64,000 nucleotides of DNA from Mariannaea sp. PMI_226 (GCA_024336345.1 JANFOG010000008.1:1736001-1800000), one strand, 5' to 3'; counted from the stretch's first letter, positions 29,131-39,107 are shown. The notes: generated from the letters alone by a model not told the origin. A program made the numbers and translations.

Positions 29131-30978
29131 TCAGTCTGAATTGACAGTCTTTGCCAATTCCAACTGACCCTCATCTGTCAGCCGCACAAACACACAGCGA
29201 TCTGAATGCTCAGACGCATATGCGGCGGCACAGAGTTCCCCATCCTCACAGACATCCTGGAGGCAGTGCCAGTCACTGGCCTTGTCCCCACACCCCAGGA
29301 ATTCTGTAAGCTTCGACCTCCCCTCTGACTTGAGAAGGGTCGGCGCGGCAGCTAGTGCCAACGCCACGGCATCCTCTCCAGTGACGAAGAGGCCATTTGC
29401 CAGGTCTGCTAGTTCCAGGTAAGCCCTAGAGACATTGCCGACACCAGCGAGGCTGGCCTCGACATGAGACCCGGACCCGGACCCGGACTCGGAGTCGGAG
29501 CCACTCTCGGCGCGGGCACGCTTCCGGGCGGACGGCTGGGTCTGCGGGGTCGGCATCGGGGTAGTCTCATTACCGGGACCCTCGAAGCTCTGCACCACCT
29601 CATCGAGCTGAAACTCGAGGTCAACAACTCGTGATTGGAGCCTGTCATTGGCCCTTTGTAGTTCACCGACCTGCTCATTGTGGCCGGCCTCTTCTGTGGC
29701 CTGCTGCTGTTGCAGCCTCACATTCTCGGCCTGGGATTCACGGAGCTGGCCCTCGAGAGTACGAATCTGGTCGAGCCTTCTGTGGGCCAGCCCGCGGTTG
29801 ATGACGCTTGCCGCCTCCTGGAACGCATCTCGCTGGATGCTTCTGACGGCGCTCTGGAGCGTAGGTTCCATTTGGGCGGCCACATCTTGGACAATGGCGG
29901 CCCTGGCCCGGGTAACTAGGTCAGAAAATTGGACCTCGAGACTCCTGCCAGTCGTGGCTAGGCCCTCCTCAATCTGTGAGGAAACAGCCTGGACACTCTC
30001 GTTGCTGGCCACGGAGCGCATTTGCGCGCTCACAGTGGCGAGCTGGGCTTGCACCTCCTCAACCTGTGAGGCGAGAGCGCCAACACGGCCACTGCTTGCC
30101 CGGGTACCAGCCAGCGACTCAACAGTGGCGAGCTGGAGTCGAATGGCGTTGACCTGCGATTTCACAGCCTCAACGCTCCTGCTGGTGGGTTGCAGGGCTT
30201 TGACCTGCTTGTCAACTTCAACCGTCACTTGGGCCTGTGCATCCAATACTTGCTGGAGCACGGCCTTGTGTTCTGCCTGCCCGGTTTCATGGGAGGTTCG
30301 GAGCTCCATCAAACCAGAGGACATGGTAGCAATCATTTCCGAAAGCTCTCCAAGTCCCTCACTGGCAGCGTGTACTTGGTCGCAGAGAACCATAGTGGTC
30401 TCCACTTGACTCTCGAGAACCGCACTGGCAGCCTCAGCTTTGTCCAGTATAGCCGCACTGACAGCCCGAAACTTTTCATGGAGAGCTGCACCCGCGGCCT
30501 CCACCTCCGCCCGGACTGATGCCGTTGTGGCGTCGGCCTGGCTCCGCATTGCCGAGTCCAAGTCGGCTTGCTTGGGCAAGGCGTCAACCTGTGCCCGGAT
30601 GCTGCTCGCAGATTCCTCGGCGGACAGCTTGATGCCCTCGGCGGAGTCGAGCAGTGCTCTCTGAAACTCCGACGCGACTTTCTTGAGGCTGCCCAGCCCA
30701 GCTGGGAGAAAGGCAGCACACTGGGAGGCCTTGCTCGTGAGGTTCTGGACCTCGGCATTGACCTTTTCCAAGTCGAGCCGTTCAATTGCGGCCTCGTACT
30801 TTTGGATTTGTTCATCGAGTGCCTTTTTCTGCATCCCGGCCTGTTCGGCTGCGGTTGCGGCATCTCTGCGCTTGCGATTGAGATCCTCGACAAGGACGAC
30901 CACCTCGTGTCGAACAGTCTCGACTTGAGCGCCATTGATCATGGAGAGAAGAGTATCAATGTGTTGAATTGGATCCAT
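29131..30978 (-). CDS. Coiled-coil protein C1 with a shared C-terminal domain
   Basis: 615-aa single-exon protein from the ATG at 30978 (MDPIQHIDTLLSMINGAQVE). A frame extension further upstream is AT-rich and hydrophobic and is judged to be leader. Residues about 20-450 are heptad-rich with repeated SQVEEVQAQLATV, VDALPKQ and SSIRAQ-type units, giving long coiled coils. Next comes a basic/acidic low-complexity stretch (ARKRARAESGSDSESGSGSG) that could carry a nuclear localisation signal. The last about 95 residues form a compact domain (YLELADLANGLF, VALALAAAPTLL, DWHCLQDVCEDGEL, CVFVRLTDEGQLELAKT) also present in A4 and the 28-kb relic. It is divergently transcribed from C2 with 254 nt between starts. 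No named family recognised. Confidence 0.65.
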   Translation of the reverse strand: MDPIQHIDTLLSMINGAQVETVRHEVVVLVEDLNRKRRDAATAAEQAGMQKKALDEQIQKYEAAIERLDLEKVNAEVQNLTSKASQCAAFLPAGLGSLKKVASEFQRALLDSAEGIKLSAEESASSIRAQVDALPKQADLDSAMRSQADATTASVRAEVEAAGAALHEKFRAVSAAILDKAEAASAVLESQVETTMVLCDQVHAASEGLGELSEMIATMSSGLMELRTSHETGQAEHKAVLQQVLDAQAQVTVEVDKQVKALQPTSRSVEAVKSQVNAIRLQLATVESLAGTRASSGRVGALASQVEEVQAQLATVSAQMRSVASNESVQAVSSQIEEGLATTGRSLEVQFSDLVTRARAAIVQDVAAQMEPTLQSAVRSIQRDAFQEAASVINRGLAHRRLDQIRTLEGQLRESQAENVRLQQQQATEEAGHNEQVGELQRANDRLQSRVVDLEFQLDEVVQSFEGPGNETTPMPTPQTQPSARKRARAESGSDSESGSGSGSHVEASLAGVGNVSRAYLELADLANGLFVTGEDAVALALAAAPTLLKSEGRSKLTEFLGCGDKASDWHCLQDVCEDGELCAAAYASEHSDRCVFVRLTDEGQLELAKTVNSD

Positions 30979-31232
30979 GATGGTTTTTAAGATTGATGAA
31001 ATTTGACTTGAGATGATAAAAAAAGGAGATAAAAAAAAGGAGAATAGTAAAAAGTTGGGAATTGTCGTCGTGTCTACTCCCCTCTGGTGTTCCTTCCTCA
31101 AAGTAGTGATAATGGCTCCTTCCCACATCTCGATAACCAACTTCTCGACATTCAGTTTCTGTACAACTAGCAACTATCAAGCATCTGAATGTTCAATTTA
31201 ATACTCTTTTTATTATTCAAAAATAAAAGAAA
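30979..31232. promoter_or_regulatory. Divergent promoter of the coiled-coil pair C1/C2
   Basis: 254 nt between the two start codons, AT-rich at both ends. A compact shared promoter is likely; no specific motif recognised. Confidence 0.5.
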
Positions 31233-33842
31233 ATGAACAAGCAGACTGCTTTGGTCCCTGGACCTAACAACGCCATGGCGCTGGCCGCCAACCAAAAACC
31301 AAAAATCAAGGTCGTCGAAAAGGAGATCAAAGCTCTCCAGACAGCCTTTGATGCCTTGCGCACAGCGTCTGGCGATGTCGCTGCCCTCGAAGGCTACTCC
31401 AAAAACGCAGTCTTAAAGACTGAGGAGTGGAAGGGGAGGATAATGACCATCAAAGACATGGTCGATAGCAACAAGTGTGTCGTCGCAGAAGCGGCACAAT
31501 GTCGAGAGCGCATCGCCCTTTTAGGGAACGATCTCGAGGCTGATGAGGAAGAGCAACCTGCCCTCAATCATTCAGCCGTCGAGGTCCTCGAGATGCTGCT
31601 GGGGCGAGTGCCCGACCTCTGCCGTCTCTTGCGCATGACGGGTGTTGAATTGCCGCCTGAGCTCGACGAGGCCATCGAAAATGCGGCCCAGACACTCCGC
31701 GAAGAGCCTCAGAGCCAGTTGCGAGCAAGATCCCCGCAAGAAGCAACTCAGGCGGTCTTCTTCGCGGCTGAGATGGACAGGCTGCAGGGGGACGTCTGCA
31801 GCTTGAATCGAGACCTCGAGCTAGCCAAGACCGAGCTGGCACAAGCCAAGGACTCGCATTGGCAAACTCGCATCGAACTGGACCTAGCCCGGCGCGAGAT
31901 TTCCCAGCACAGGAAAAGAAGTGCCGAGGATCGTGAGACCGTCAAGAAGCTCGATGCAAAGGCGGCTAAGCAGGAGCAAGAGCTCGTCGAGCTGCGTCCG
32001 CTGCTGAGAGAAAAGGTCAAGGCAGCAGCTCTGGAGGATGAGAACGCACGGCTCCGAAAGCAGGAACAGGCCGCCTACAGCAAGGTAGATGAGCTTCAGT
32101 GGGAGCTGAACCGCGCCAACGCCACTATCCGGACGGCCGAGAGTAGGTGCAGCGTGCTGGAAGGCGACAAGGCCCGTCTCCAGCGTGAAAACTCGAGCCT
32201 AGAGGACGAAAAGGCAAAACTCCAGGTCCAATACACGAATCTGGAGGGGGAGAGAGCTAGGTTGGCCAAGCAAAACTCGGACCTCAAGGTTGCCAAGGCC
32301 GTGTTGGATAACCAGACCACCAACATGCTCAGGGAGAGGGCCAATCTCGACAAGCAAAGCGACAAGCTGGAGGCCAGATTCCAAGCGGAAAAGGCCAGGT
32401 TGCTCCAGGAGGCTTTGGAGCAAGAGTCGACGCTCCAAGCCGACATTGCCAAACAAGGCAAAACGGCTTCGGAGATGGAGGCGACGCTCAAAGCAAAGAT
32501 TGGCCGTCGCGACCAGAGATTGTCCTCCCTCCAAGCGGACATGTCCAGTCTCCGCCAGTCGTTCACTGACCTTGAGACTGAAAAGACTGGGCTGGAGGAA
32601 AAGCTCCAAGTGGACACTGACGCGTTTGAGAAGACGGTGGCAGAGCTCCAAGCGGAGACGTCCAATCTGCGCCAGTCGGTCACTGACCTCGAGGAAAAGC
32701 TCCAAGTGGAAACTGACACGTTTGAGGAGCAAGTAGCAGACCTCCAAGCGGAGTCTGTCAAGCTTGAAGAGACAGTGATTGACCTCCAAGCAAAGGTAGT
32801 CACGCTCAATCAGACGGTGTCAAGTCTCGGTGAGGAAAGAGACAAGCTCACCGAGGCCAAGCAGCGTGTCGAGACCGACAACGCACGGCTTGACGCATCA
32901 CACCTCCTCCTCAAGGAGAAGGAGGAGAAGATGTTGGAGGATCTAAGCAAGGGCGCGAAACGCAGAAGGCTTCAGGCCGAGTCCATTGCCATCAAGGAAG
33001 GCAGGATCCAGGAGCAACAGAGTGCTCTGATCCGGGGTGAGATTGCCGTCAAGCGACGAATCCAAGATGCCGTTGCCTTGGTAAGAGTCGTGTCGATGGG
33101 GCCCCGGTCCAGCAGGTCCGAGTCGGCTGCTGATGACGACACGGACTTTTGGCGTACCGTTGTGGACCAGATCCACAGCAATCCGGCCATGATGGCAGCC
33201 GCCGCACCGTTGCCGGCTTCGGTCCGGCCTTGGGATATGCGGTCGGCTTTGTCCGGGGACAAGAATGGGTCGCTGGCTGTGAGGCCTGACGCCTGTGGCC
33301 TGATGGCCATTGCACTGGATCTTTTGGGACAATTAAAGTCGACAGGCACCGACGTCTTCCCGTCCCGCACGCTCCTCAGCCGGCTTTGTGCATTCTGCAA
33401 GAGACTAGTTGAGGAGCCTTGCATGGGGTGCGTGCGTACAATGGTGCTGGAGTCATTCGCGCGCACATACGCTGATCCCCGCCTCCATCTGCTGCACCGG
33501 CTGGAAATGTTCCAGATCGCGGCGGTATGTAGTTTTAGCCTCCCCGACCTGGCTGCAGATGAACGAGAACTATTCTCCGCACTGCTAGCATGGCAAAAGG
33601 GAGAGGAGCTCCAGGGAAGTTTGCACTACCCAGAGCGATCGCTAATGCTGATTGGCCGGCCAGGCGGTATCCTGGTGTTGTCAGACTCGGACCGGCGACT
33701 ACGGTGGGTCTCCGGGGAGCTCATCAAGAGCGACATTGAGATGACAATCACGGCGCCATCGGGAGATTGCTTTACTCTACCAAAGGACAGCCCAGAGAGG
33801 TTGACATGGTGGGTGAAGAGCATGTCAAACATGACAGGGTAA
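31233..33842 (+). CDS. Long coiled-coil protein C2
   Basis: 869-aa single-exon protein. After a short basic N-terminus (NQKPKIKVVEKEIKALQTAF) almost all of residues 150-600 is coiled coil. It includes internal repeats of about 25 residues (LQAETSNLRQSVTDLEEKLQ, FEKTVAELQAE and FEEQVADLQAE). The C-terminal about 260 residues are predicted globular: AVALVRVVSMGPRSSRSES; ACGLMAIALDLLGQLKSTGT; SRLCAFCKRLVEEPCMGCVR with closely spaced Cys; HRLEMFQIAAVCSFSLPDLA; RSLMLIGRPGGILVLSDSDR. A structural or scaffold role is suggested by architecture alone. It is paired head-to-head with C1 and convergent with the GIY-YIG-like gene. Confidence 0.65.
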   Translation: MNKQTALVPGPNNAMALAANQKPKIKVVEKEIKALQTAFDALRTASGDVAALEGYSKNAVLKTEEWKGRIMTIKDMVDSNKCVVAEAAQCRERIALLGNDLEADEEEQPALNHSAVEVLEMLLGRVPDLCRLLRMTGVELPPELDEAIENAAQTLREEPQSQLRARSPQEATQAVFFAAEMDRLQGDVCSLNRDLELAKTELAQAKDSHWQTRIELDLARREISQHRKRSAEDRETVKKLDAKAAKQEQELVELRPLLREKVKAAALEDENARLRKQEQAAYSKVDELQWELNRANATIRTAESRCSVLEGDKARLQRENSSLEDEKAKLQVQYTNLEGERARLAKQNSDLKVAKAVLDNQTTNMLRERANLDKQSDKLEARFQAEKARLLQEALEQESTLQADIAKQGKTASEMEATLKAKIGRRDQRLSSLQADMSSLRQSFTDLETEKTGLEEKLQVDTDAFEKTVAELQAETSNLRQSVTDLEEKLQVETDTFEEQVADLQAESVKLEETVIDLQAKVVTLNQTVSSLGEERDKLTEAKQRVETDNARLDASHLLLKEKEEKMLEDLSKGAKRRRLQAESIAIKEGRIQEQQSALIRGEIAVKRRIQDAVALVRVVSMGPRSSRSESAADDDTDFWRTVVDQIHSNPAMMAAAAPLPASVRPWDMRSALSGDKNGSLAVRPDACGLMAIALDLLGQLKSTGTDVFPSRTLLSRLCAFCKRLVEEPCMGCVRTMVLESFARTYADPRLHLLHRLEMFQIAAVCSFSLPDLAADERELFSALLAWQKGEELQGSLHYPERSLMLIGRPGGILVLSDSDRRLRWVSGELIKSDIEMTITAPSGDCFTLPKDSPERLTWWVKSMSNMTG

Positions 33843-34080
33843 ATGTTACCCCTTTTTATAACGTCGATGAAGCCAATGGTGGAGACACCAGAACGATTAA
33901 GCTAGCACCTTCACGCGGTGTTCTGGGTTAGTAACTGTATTTACAGTGAAGCCAAGACTAGCTGTTATAAGGGTTTTATAAAAAAAAAAAAGGGATATGA
34001 ACGTAGGTCTCGTGGTGTGGAAAAAAATGATGTGTGAAACGGTGGCGGCAGGCGGTCTGGGACAGTTTATACCACAAATT

Positions 34081-35412
34081 TTATAATTTATTCATCTCAT
34101 ATGCCTCCTTGTATGTCTTCCAAATCTTGAGAATCAGTCGTGCATCCTTTGCATGCTCCTCTGACTCCTTGAGCCGTTGCCTCCACTGCTGCTCAATAGT
34201 GCTCATTAAGCACTCCATATCTTCCCAGTCATCTCCAATCTGCTTGACCTTGTTCGTCACTTGACGAACCTCCTCTGTTAGCTCTGGCGCCGACTTGGCC
34301 AGCTCATCCAGAGTCTCGAGAAACTCTTCTCGAGCCTTGGTCTCTGCAACCGTCTGCTTGAGGTTGCTTAGCATAACCTCGTTGTGGCCCATGATGAGCT
34401 CCTTGGTAGCAATGAGCGACTCGGCACACTTGACCGTGGATGGGCCGGTGCCGCCCGTCTCAATTGCGTTAAAGCCGTGCTGGTAGACCAGCGAGCCAGC
34501 AAGTGTGCACACGAGCTGTTCGGCAAAGGGGAGCTGATCAGTCTCCCACGTGCGAATGGCCACCTTTATGGACAACTGCACTGGCAGGTCCAAAGCGGCG
34601 AGGACGTTGACCGTCAACGCCAGAGGCTTGTTCAATCCTATAAGCCGCTTGTGAGAGTACTTACTCATGCGGCTGCTCAGGTTTGACGAGCACCCAACGT
34701 ACAGTGGGCTCTGGATCTGACGCACCTTGCGCGTTGGGTCCAGTGCCAGATCGCATCGGCGCTTATACGAGGACATGAGCGCCTCCATGGCCTGCTCCTC
34801 ACTCTGCTTCTGCACGAACTGGGGAACTGGAATGGCCCCGTGCGTCTGGAGCCTGTCCTTGGAGCCGTCGACATGAAAGACCCAGGATACCAAGTCAGCC
34901 TCCTTGGGAGTGAGGTTGCCTTGAATGATGGAGCCGTCGAGGACCCCGCTGCGGTGCGCTTCAAGGACGCGGTAGCCAGCGAGGTAGTCTTTGATGCCCT
35001 CGACGAGCCTCTCGGTTTCCTCAATGTCGAGGAACTTGTAGTCACAGCCCTGACGACTGAGTCCGATTACGTAGACGCCAGCAACTCTATCTTCGAGATC
35101 GCTGGCCTTGAGCCACTTGGCTTCGCCATGGTAGGTGTCGTAGGCGACAGTCCCACGAATAATGGCGCGTATGGCGGTGCGGTCCATGCTGTGAAGCAGG
35201 GACACCATCCGCCACTTGTTCTTCTGGTCCTGCTCAATGGCATGAACCGTGCCGGCAACGCTGAACCCAATATGCGGGTTGTTTTTGAGCGACTCGGCGA
35301 GTTTTGGGAGTTGCAAGCTCACCTCGTAGAGGGAATCGTGGAGCTCCAGCGCGGCGAGCAGGTCCAGCTGTTCCTGGCCTCCAGGCATTGGAGTTTCTGC
35401 TGTGCGCGACAT
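34081..35412 (-). CDS. GIY-YIG-like domain protein with C-terminal coiled coil
   Basis: 443-aa single-exon protein from the ATG at 35412 (MSRTAETPMPGGQEQLDLLA). Middle region: RVAGVYVIGLSRQGCDYKF, then about 110 residues later SPLYVGCSSNLSSRMSKYS, then LPFAEQLVCTLAGSLVYQHG. The second and third segments recall the YIG half of GIY-YIG nucleases (YxGxSxNLxxRxxxH) followed by the conserved Glu and the GFN turn. The GVYVIG segment may be the GIY strand separated by an unusually long insertion. The C-terminal about 110 residues are helical (ELTEEVRQVTNKVKQIGDD). If active it would cut DNA or RNA, but the catalytic Arg/Glu pairing is unverified. It may be an unrelated fold. Confidence 0.5.
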   Translation of the reverse strand: MSRTAETPMPGGQEQLDLLAALELHDSLYEVSLQLPKLAESLKNNPHIGFSVAGTVHAIEQDQKNKWRMVSLLHSMDRTAIRAIIRGTVAYDTYHGEAKWLKASDLEDRVAGVYVIGLSRQGCDYKFLDIEETERLVEGIKDYLAGYRVLEAHRSGVLDGSIIQGNLTPKEADLVSWVFHVDGSKDRLQTHGAIPVPQFVQKQSEEQAMEALMSSYKRRCDLALDPTRKVRQIQSPLYVGCSSNLSSRMSKYSHKRLIGLNKPLALTVNVLAALDLPVQLSIKVAIRTWETDQLPFAEQLVCTLAGSLVYQHGFNAIETGGTGPSTVKCAESLIATKELIMGHNEVMLSNLKQTVAETKAREEFLETLDELAKSAPELTEEVRQVTNKVKQIGDDWEDMECLMSTIEQQWRQRLKESEEHAKDARLILKIWKTYKEAYEMNKL

Positions 35413-35734
35413 GATTTTGTGATGCTTTGAAAGGTATGAAGGAGAAAAGGGCCGGGTTTGGGGAGAATGGACAGATTTGCGATAATTCCATTGTGCATAA
35501 TTTGCCTGAGGTATCAAGTGTTTTTTTTTTCTCCTTTTACTTGTAAAATTATTTTGATAGATAATTCTTTAATATTTTTAAACAATGTGTACTACATTTT
35601 TACATTATTTTTAATATATTAAAATTTTGATTTTTAATTTAATTTGGGGATTCTTGCCTCGGCTTGCTCTGGACTGGACCATCATTCATGCTGGCCATGT
35701 CATTACCACTACTCATTATTACTATGCTGCTGCT
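35413..35734 (-). repeat. Inverted-repeat arm (35-kb copy) upstream of the GIY-YIG-like gene
   Basis: 35573-35677 is AT-rich and matches 24331-24440 inverted; 35680-35725 matches 24091-24136 inverted. It ends directly against the family A relic that begins at about 35735. A run of T (35521-35530) precedes it. Confidence 0.7.
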
Positions 35735-36345
35735 ACTGCTCCTCCACCACTCTTCCTGGTGGTACCGCAACGGGGTCTGCAATAGACCGGCTACCCAAGC
35801 TCAGCATGGGCGCCGTTGATATAGTTATGGCGAGCCTCGTTGAAGGGAGCGTAGGGCGTCATGATGCGGTTCTGGGGACCACCGCCAGGCACACGGTTGA
35901 CAGCTTCCACTGCCACGATCTGGCCCTGGGAGTTGGTGTACTGCTGCAGCTCGAAGCCCGCTGCCATCACGGGGCCGATTCTCGCTGGGCGGCGGCGGTC
36001 ACGGGGACGCGCCGGGTTCCTGGAGGGAGCTGCATCTCTTGGAGCATCTCCTGGCGCATCTCCTGGCGCATCTCCTGCCAGATCTCAGCATCTTGACGGC
36101 GCCTCTCCTCGTTCTCGAGCCGAATTAGTTGCAGGAGCTCAGCACTTGGCTCTGAGAGCCTCGCTCGCGGTTCTGACGACGACTGCGGTGGCGGGAGCGG
36201 GAGCTGGAGCGACCTCCAGTTTTGTTGCCTCCTTGAGAGGCGTCTCGATCGCGGCCGGGGGGGGGTCGATTCCGAATCCTCAACTCGAATTCTCTTCCTT
36301 GCACCCATCCTCGTTTCATGAGCAGTCACCCAGGGGTCAAGGTCT
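35735..36345 (-). pseudogene. Family A relic A2 with a C0-derived flank
   Basis: On the minus strand: RIRNRPPPGRDRDASQGGNK (A1: GRDRDASQGGNE), an RS-rich stretch, a helical piece with repeated QEMRQEMRQEM, then in a second frame RIGPVMAAGFELQQYTNSQG and AVEAVNRVPGGGPQNRIM (A4: AVNRSPAGGPQTRIM). In a third frame there is TAPMLSLGSRS-like sequence and PPGRVVEEQ followed by a stop where A1 continues. At least two frameshifts and a stop break it before the zinc knuckles. The piece at 36301-36340 matches the C0 coding region at 27322-27361 on the opposite coding strand. Confidence 0.62.
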
Positions 36346-37296
36346 GTCTGCCCGTGCCACGCAACCATGCATGTCGCCCACCGCCTTCGCGGTAATTATA
36401 TACGACCCCTATACTGTATGCCAGTCAAGTGGCTTCCCACTGCATGCCGGTCGAGTCGCTTGTCGCCGCCCGAATCGGATCCGTGTACCACTAGCGGGAC
36501 AGCAAAGTCTGACGGCGCCGGCGCCGGCTTCTCTCGACTCTCTCTTTGGCCTCATCGATTGAACGCCTCCAATCAAGGGCACCAGAGGGCATAGCTGGCG
36601 GTCGACGGACGGCAGAATGGACGATATAACGGTGTTGCTACTAGCGGTTAGCTGGATGACTCCAAGTGGTGGATTAGTATCTTACCTATATAAATATAAT
36701 AAAGGTCTTGCCAAATGTGGTGATTGATGAGTTCTGGTGGTGACGAGATCGGATGAAAGGACTTTTATAAGCTAAACTTGAGCTAGATGATTGTTTGTGC
36801 GCTCGCTTCTAGTAACCAAAAGGAGAGCATTTGTATTTACTAAAGGCTGATTGTTGCTCGCCAGTGAATTCACTGCACACAATATTGAACAATGAAAACT
36901 TGGCAATCCTCTAAAATCACAACACTGCAACCGGCCTCCTATTTGCGTCCTCTTCCGCGAGGGGATTGTCGCAAGTTGTATACACCTTTGCTCCCATTTT
37001 GTAACCCTCTTGCTAACTGAATTCTGGACAATCTACAGCATTATTGTGTCCCAAATGTGAAGCAAAGAGTGTGGACGTTTTGTAGCCCCGAAGTGAGGAC
37101 TGCAAACAATCATCTGGCTCCAGAAAAAAGAATAACATTTGCTTTCCACCTGCCAACAATAACTACAACTACCACACTTTGTTGTTTTGCTTTCCACCTG
37201 CCAACAATAACTACCACCACCACACTTTGTTGTTTTGCTTTCTAGCTTTGACAATACTCAACACCACTACCCATCATCATCGCCACTACTGCCAGC
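36346..37296. other. Intergenic region upstream of A4
   Basis: No gene supported. Contains a 51-bp direct repeat (GCTTTCCACCTGCCAACAAT twice, 37140-37245) just before the A4 start, probably in its leader or promoter. Confidence 0.55.
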
Positions 37297-38296
37297 ATGG
37301 GTCGATCAAACAACCGACGTAATCGAGGTTACCACCCCTATGAGGATACCAGCAATCGCCGCGACAATAACCGCGCCCAAAAAGGCAGAGGAGGTCAGCG
37401 TGACTCTAACGAAAGGGACTTTTCTCCTTCCCCCGAACGGAGCCCTCGCAACATCGGCCCTATTCTGGTAGCCAAAATGGAGCTAAGAGCATTCAAGAAC
37501 GAGCAAGGCATCATCGTAGGTGTTGGTGCCGTCAACCGTTCTCCAGCCGGTGGCCCCCAAACTCGAATCATGGCAGCTGATCCCACCACCCCTGGGGCCG
37601 TAATGGTCAAAACAAACAATGACAACGACATTGTCAATGCCTACAGGACTGTCATGCAATCTACTGGTGCACCCGAAGTCGTTGTCCGTATATACCCGTG
37701 TGATGATTGCGTTAATGCCAACTTCCGACGTGCCACTGGGACACTCCCGTTCCTGCCACCGCCTCATCCCCACACCGTTGCCGCCCCCGCTGCTGCTGCC
37801 ACTGCCGGTGCCGGTGCCGGTGCCGTTGCCTCTGCTGGTACCGACCTCGCCGTCCCCGCTGCCGCTGCCGTTGTCTCTGCTGGTACCGACCTCCCCGCCG
37901 CCGAAAACAACCCCAGCCCCGTCAATAACCGGAGCACAAACATGTCCAACATCTTTCAGGACCGTAAAGGAAGGAGAAAACGAAGAAGATGTGCATACGT
38001 TGGCCCTAGAAGCTGCGCCGTTCCTGCTGGATCCAGGGGCCAAGCAACGGCTGATTTACTTCAAAAACACAAGTCATTGGCATCACAACCGCCAGTATTG
38101 GCTCCAGGACATTTGTCTCAGTGATTGTATCCCCGCAGACGTGAGAATGGGAATGGGCGAAAAAAGAAACAGCCATCGCCGACACGGGCAAAGTTTTATT
38201 ACGGTGTGTCTGACGGAGAAGAACCAATTGGAGTTGACGCGGTTGGGTGGAAGGAGAACCAGCGCCCCGGAAGAAACTGATATGAAGGAGGGCTAG
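37297..38296 (+). pseudogene. Family A gene A4 with an apparent frameshift
   Basis: N-terminus MGRSNNRRNRGYHPYEDTSN, then the IVGV module (FKNEQGIIVGVGAVNRSPAG) and TGAPEVVVRIYPCDDCVNAN, aligned with A3. A Pro/Ala-rich low-complexity linker follows with a tandem GCTGGTACCGACCTC duplication. In the first frame it reads STNMSNIFQD and then becomes basic nonsense. In the +1 frame from about 37961 it reads VKEGENEEDVHTLALEAAPF, YWLQDICLSD and SFITVCLTEKNQLELTRL, which is the C-terminal domain shared with C1. A 79-nt intron (37838-37916) could also bridge the frames but has weak splice signals. It lacks the zinc knuckles. Either frameshifted, an assembly error, or unusually spliced. Confidence 0.5.
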
Positions 38297-39107
38297 TGAA
38301 ATGATGGAGCAAGATTGTAGGGTGTTAGAAGACATTGGTTGGATTTGGTGAAGACGGAAATCATTTTGTGATGGACAAATTGTAGTCGACCAAGTCATCA
38401 GCCCAGTTGCTACATATGTGGGCTTTGCATTTTCGATACGCTCTACTCTAGAGATAGATGGAACCTTTAAAAAGACACCAAACTGGGATCAATTCCACTT
38501 ATGCAATGTTGATTCATACCACCGTGACTAGCTTGTCCAATGCAGGTTGATGCTATTCCCCGCGGACCCAAGTGCTGCTATTACAACTGCCTTCTCTTCA
38601 CTCTATTGCCAAGACAAGGAGAAGGAAAAGGAGACTACGTTAATTATTCGTAATCTGATAGCTTTAGATAGCTTTAGAGATGCGAATTAAAAAAGGAGAG
38701 AAAAGGTTGAGGGAAGTGAGTAAAGTAGCTAGTCCAAACAAACTGGTCTAAAGAAATCAGTCACAGAGAAATCGGTCCAGAGAAACTGGCCCAGGCAGAC
38801 TACGTTAACTATGAGTATTGGTATTTACTCATTCTGACTCTAGCAGTTCTTCTTCTTCATACAAGTCTCATTTTCGGTTTCCAGCTGCTGCCAGCTGTTT
38901 AGAAACCCAATATTTGTTTACAATTGAGAAACGAAACTTGCTTCTCACAACTCATCTGCAAAACACATTTTTTTATTCCACATCAATTTCAAAACAATCA
39001 TTTCATTTCAAGTATCAATAGTTATAGTGAGACCCAATATTCGCAATATTCGCAATACTCACTTATACTGACCTGGTTGATTTAGAAAAAAAACCACTAT
39101 TGTTACA
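38297..39107. other. Intergenic region, no gene seen
   Basis: About 810 nt. Contains short repeated words (GTCCAGAGAAACTGG and GTCACAGAGAAATCG near 38740-38790; ATTCGCAATATTCGCAATA near 39038). No coding signal. Confidence 0.5.

Noticed and set aside
29648..30409. 253-residue plus-strand open frame opposite C1
   Set aside because: It mirrors the coiled-coil coding strand and has Ser/Trp/Cys composition typical of antisense frames.
31013..31173. N-terminal extension of C1 to an upstream in-frame ATG at 31173
   Set aside because: The added stretch is AT-rich and hydrophobic (FFLSPFFIISSQ) and looks like leader DNA; MDPIQHI at 30978 is the better start.
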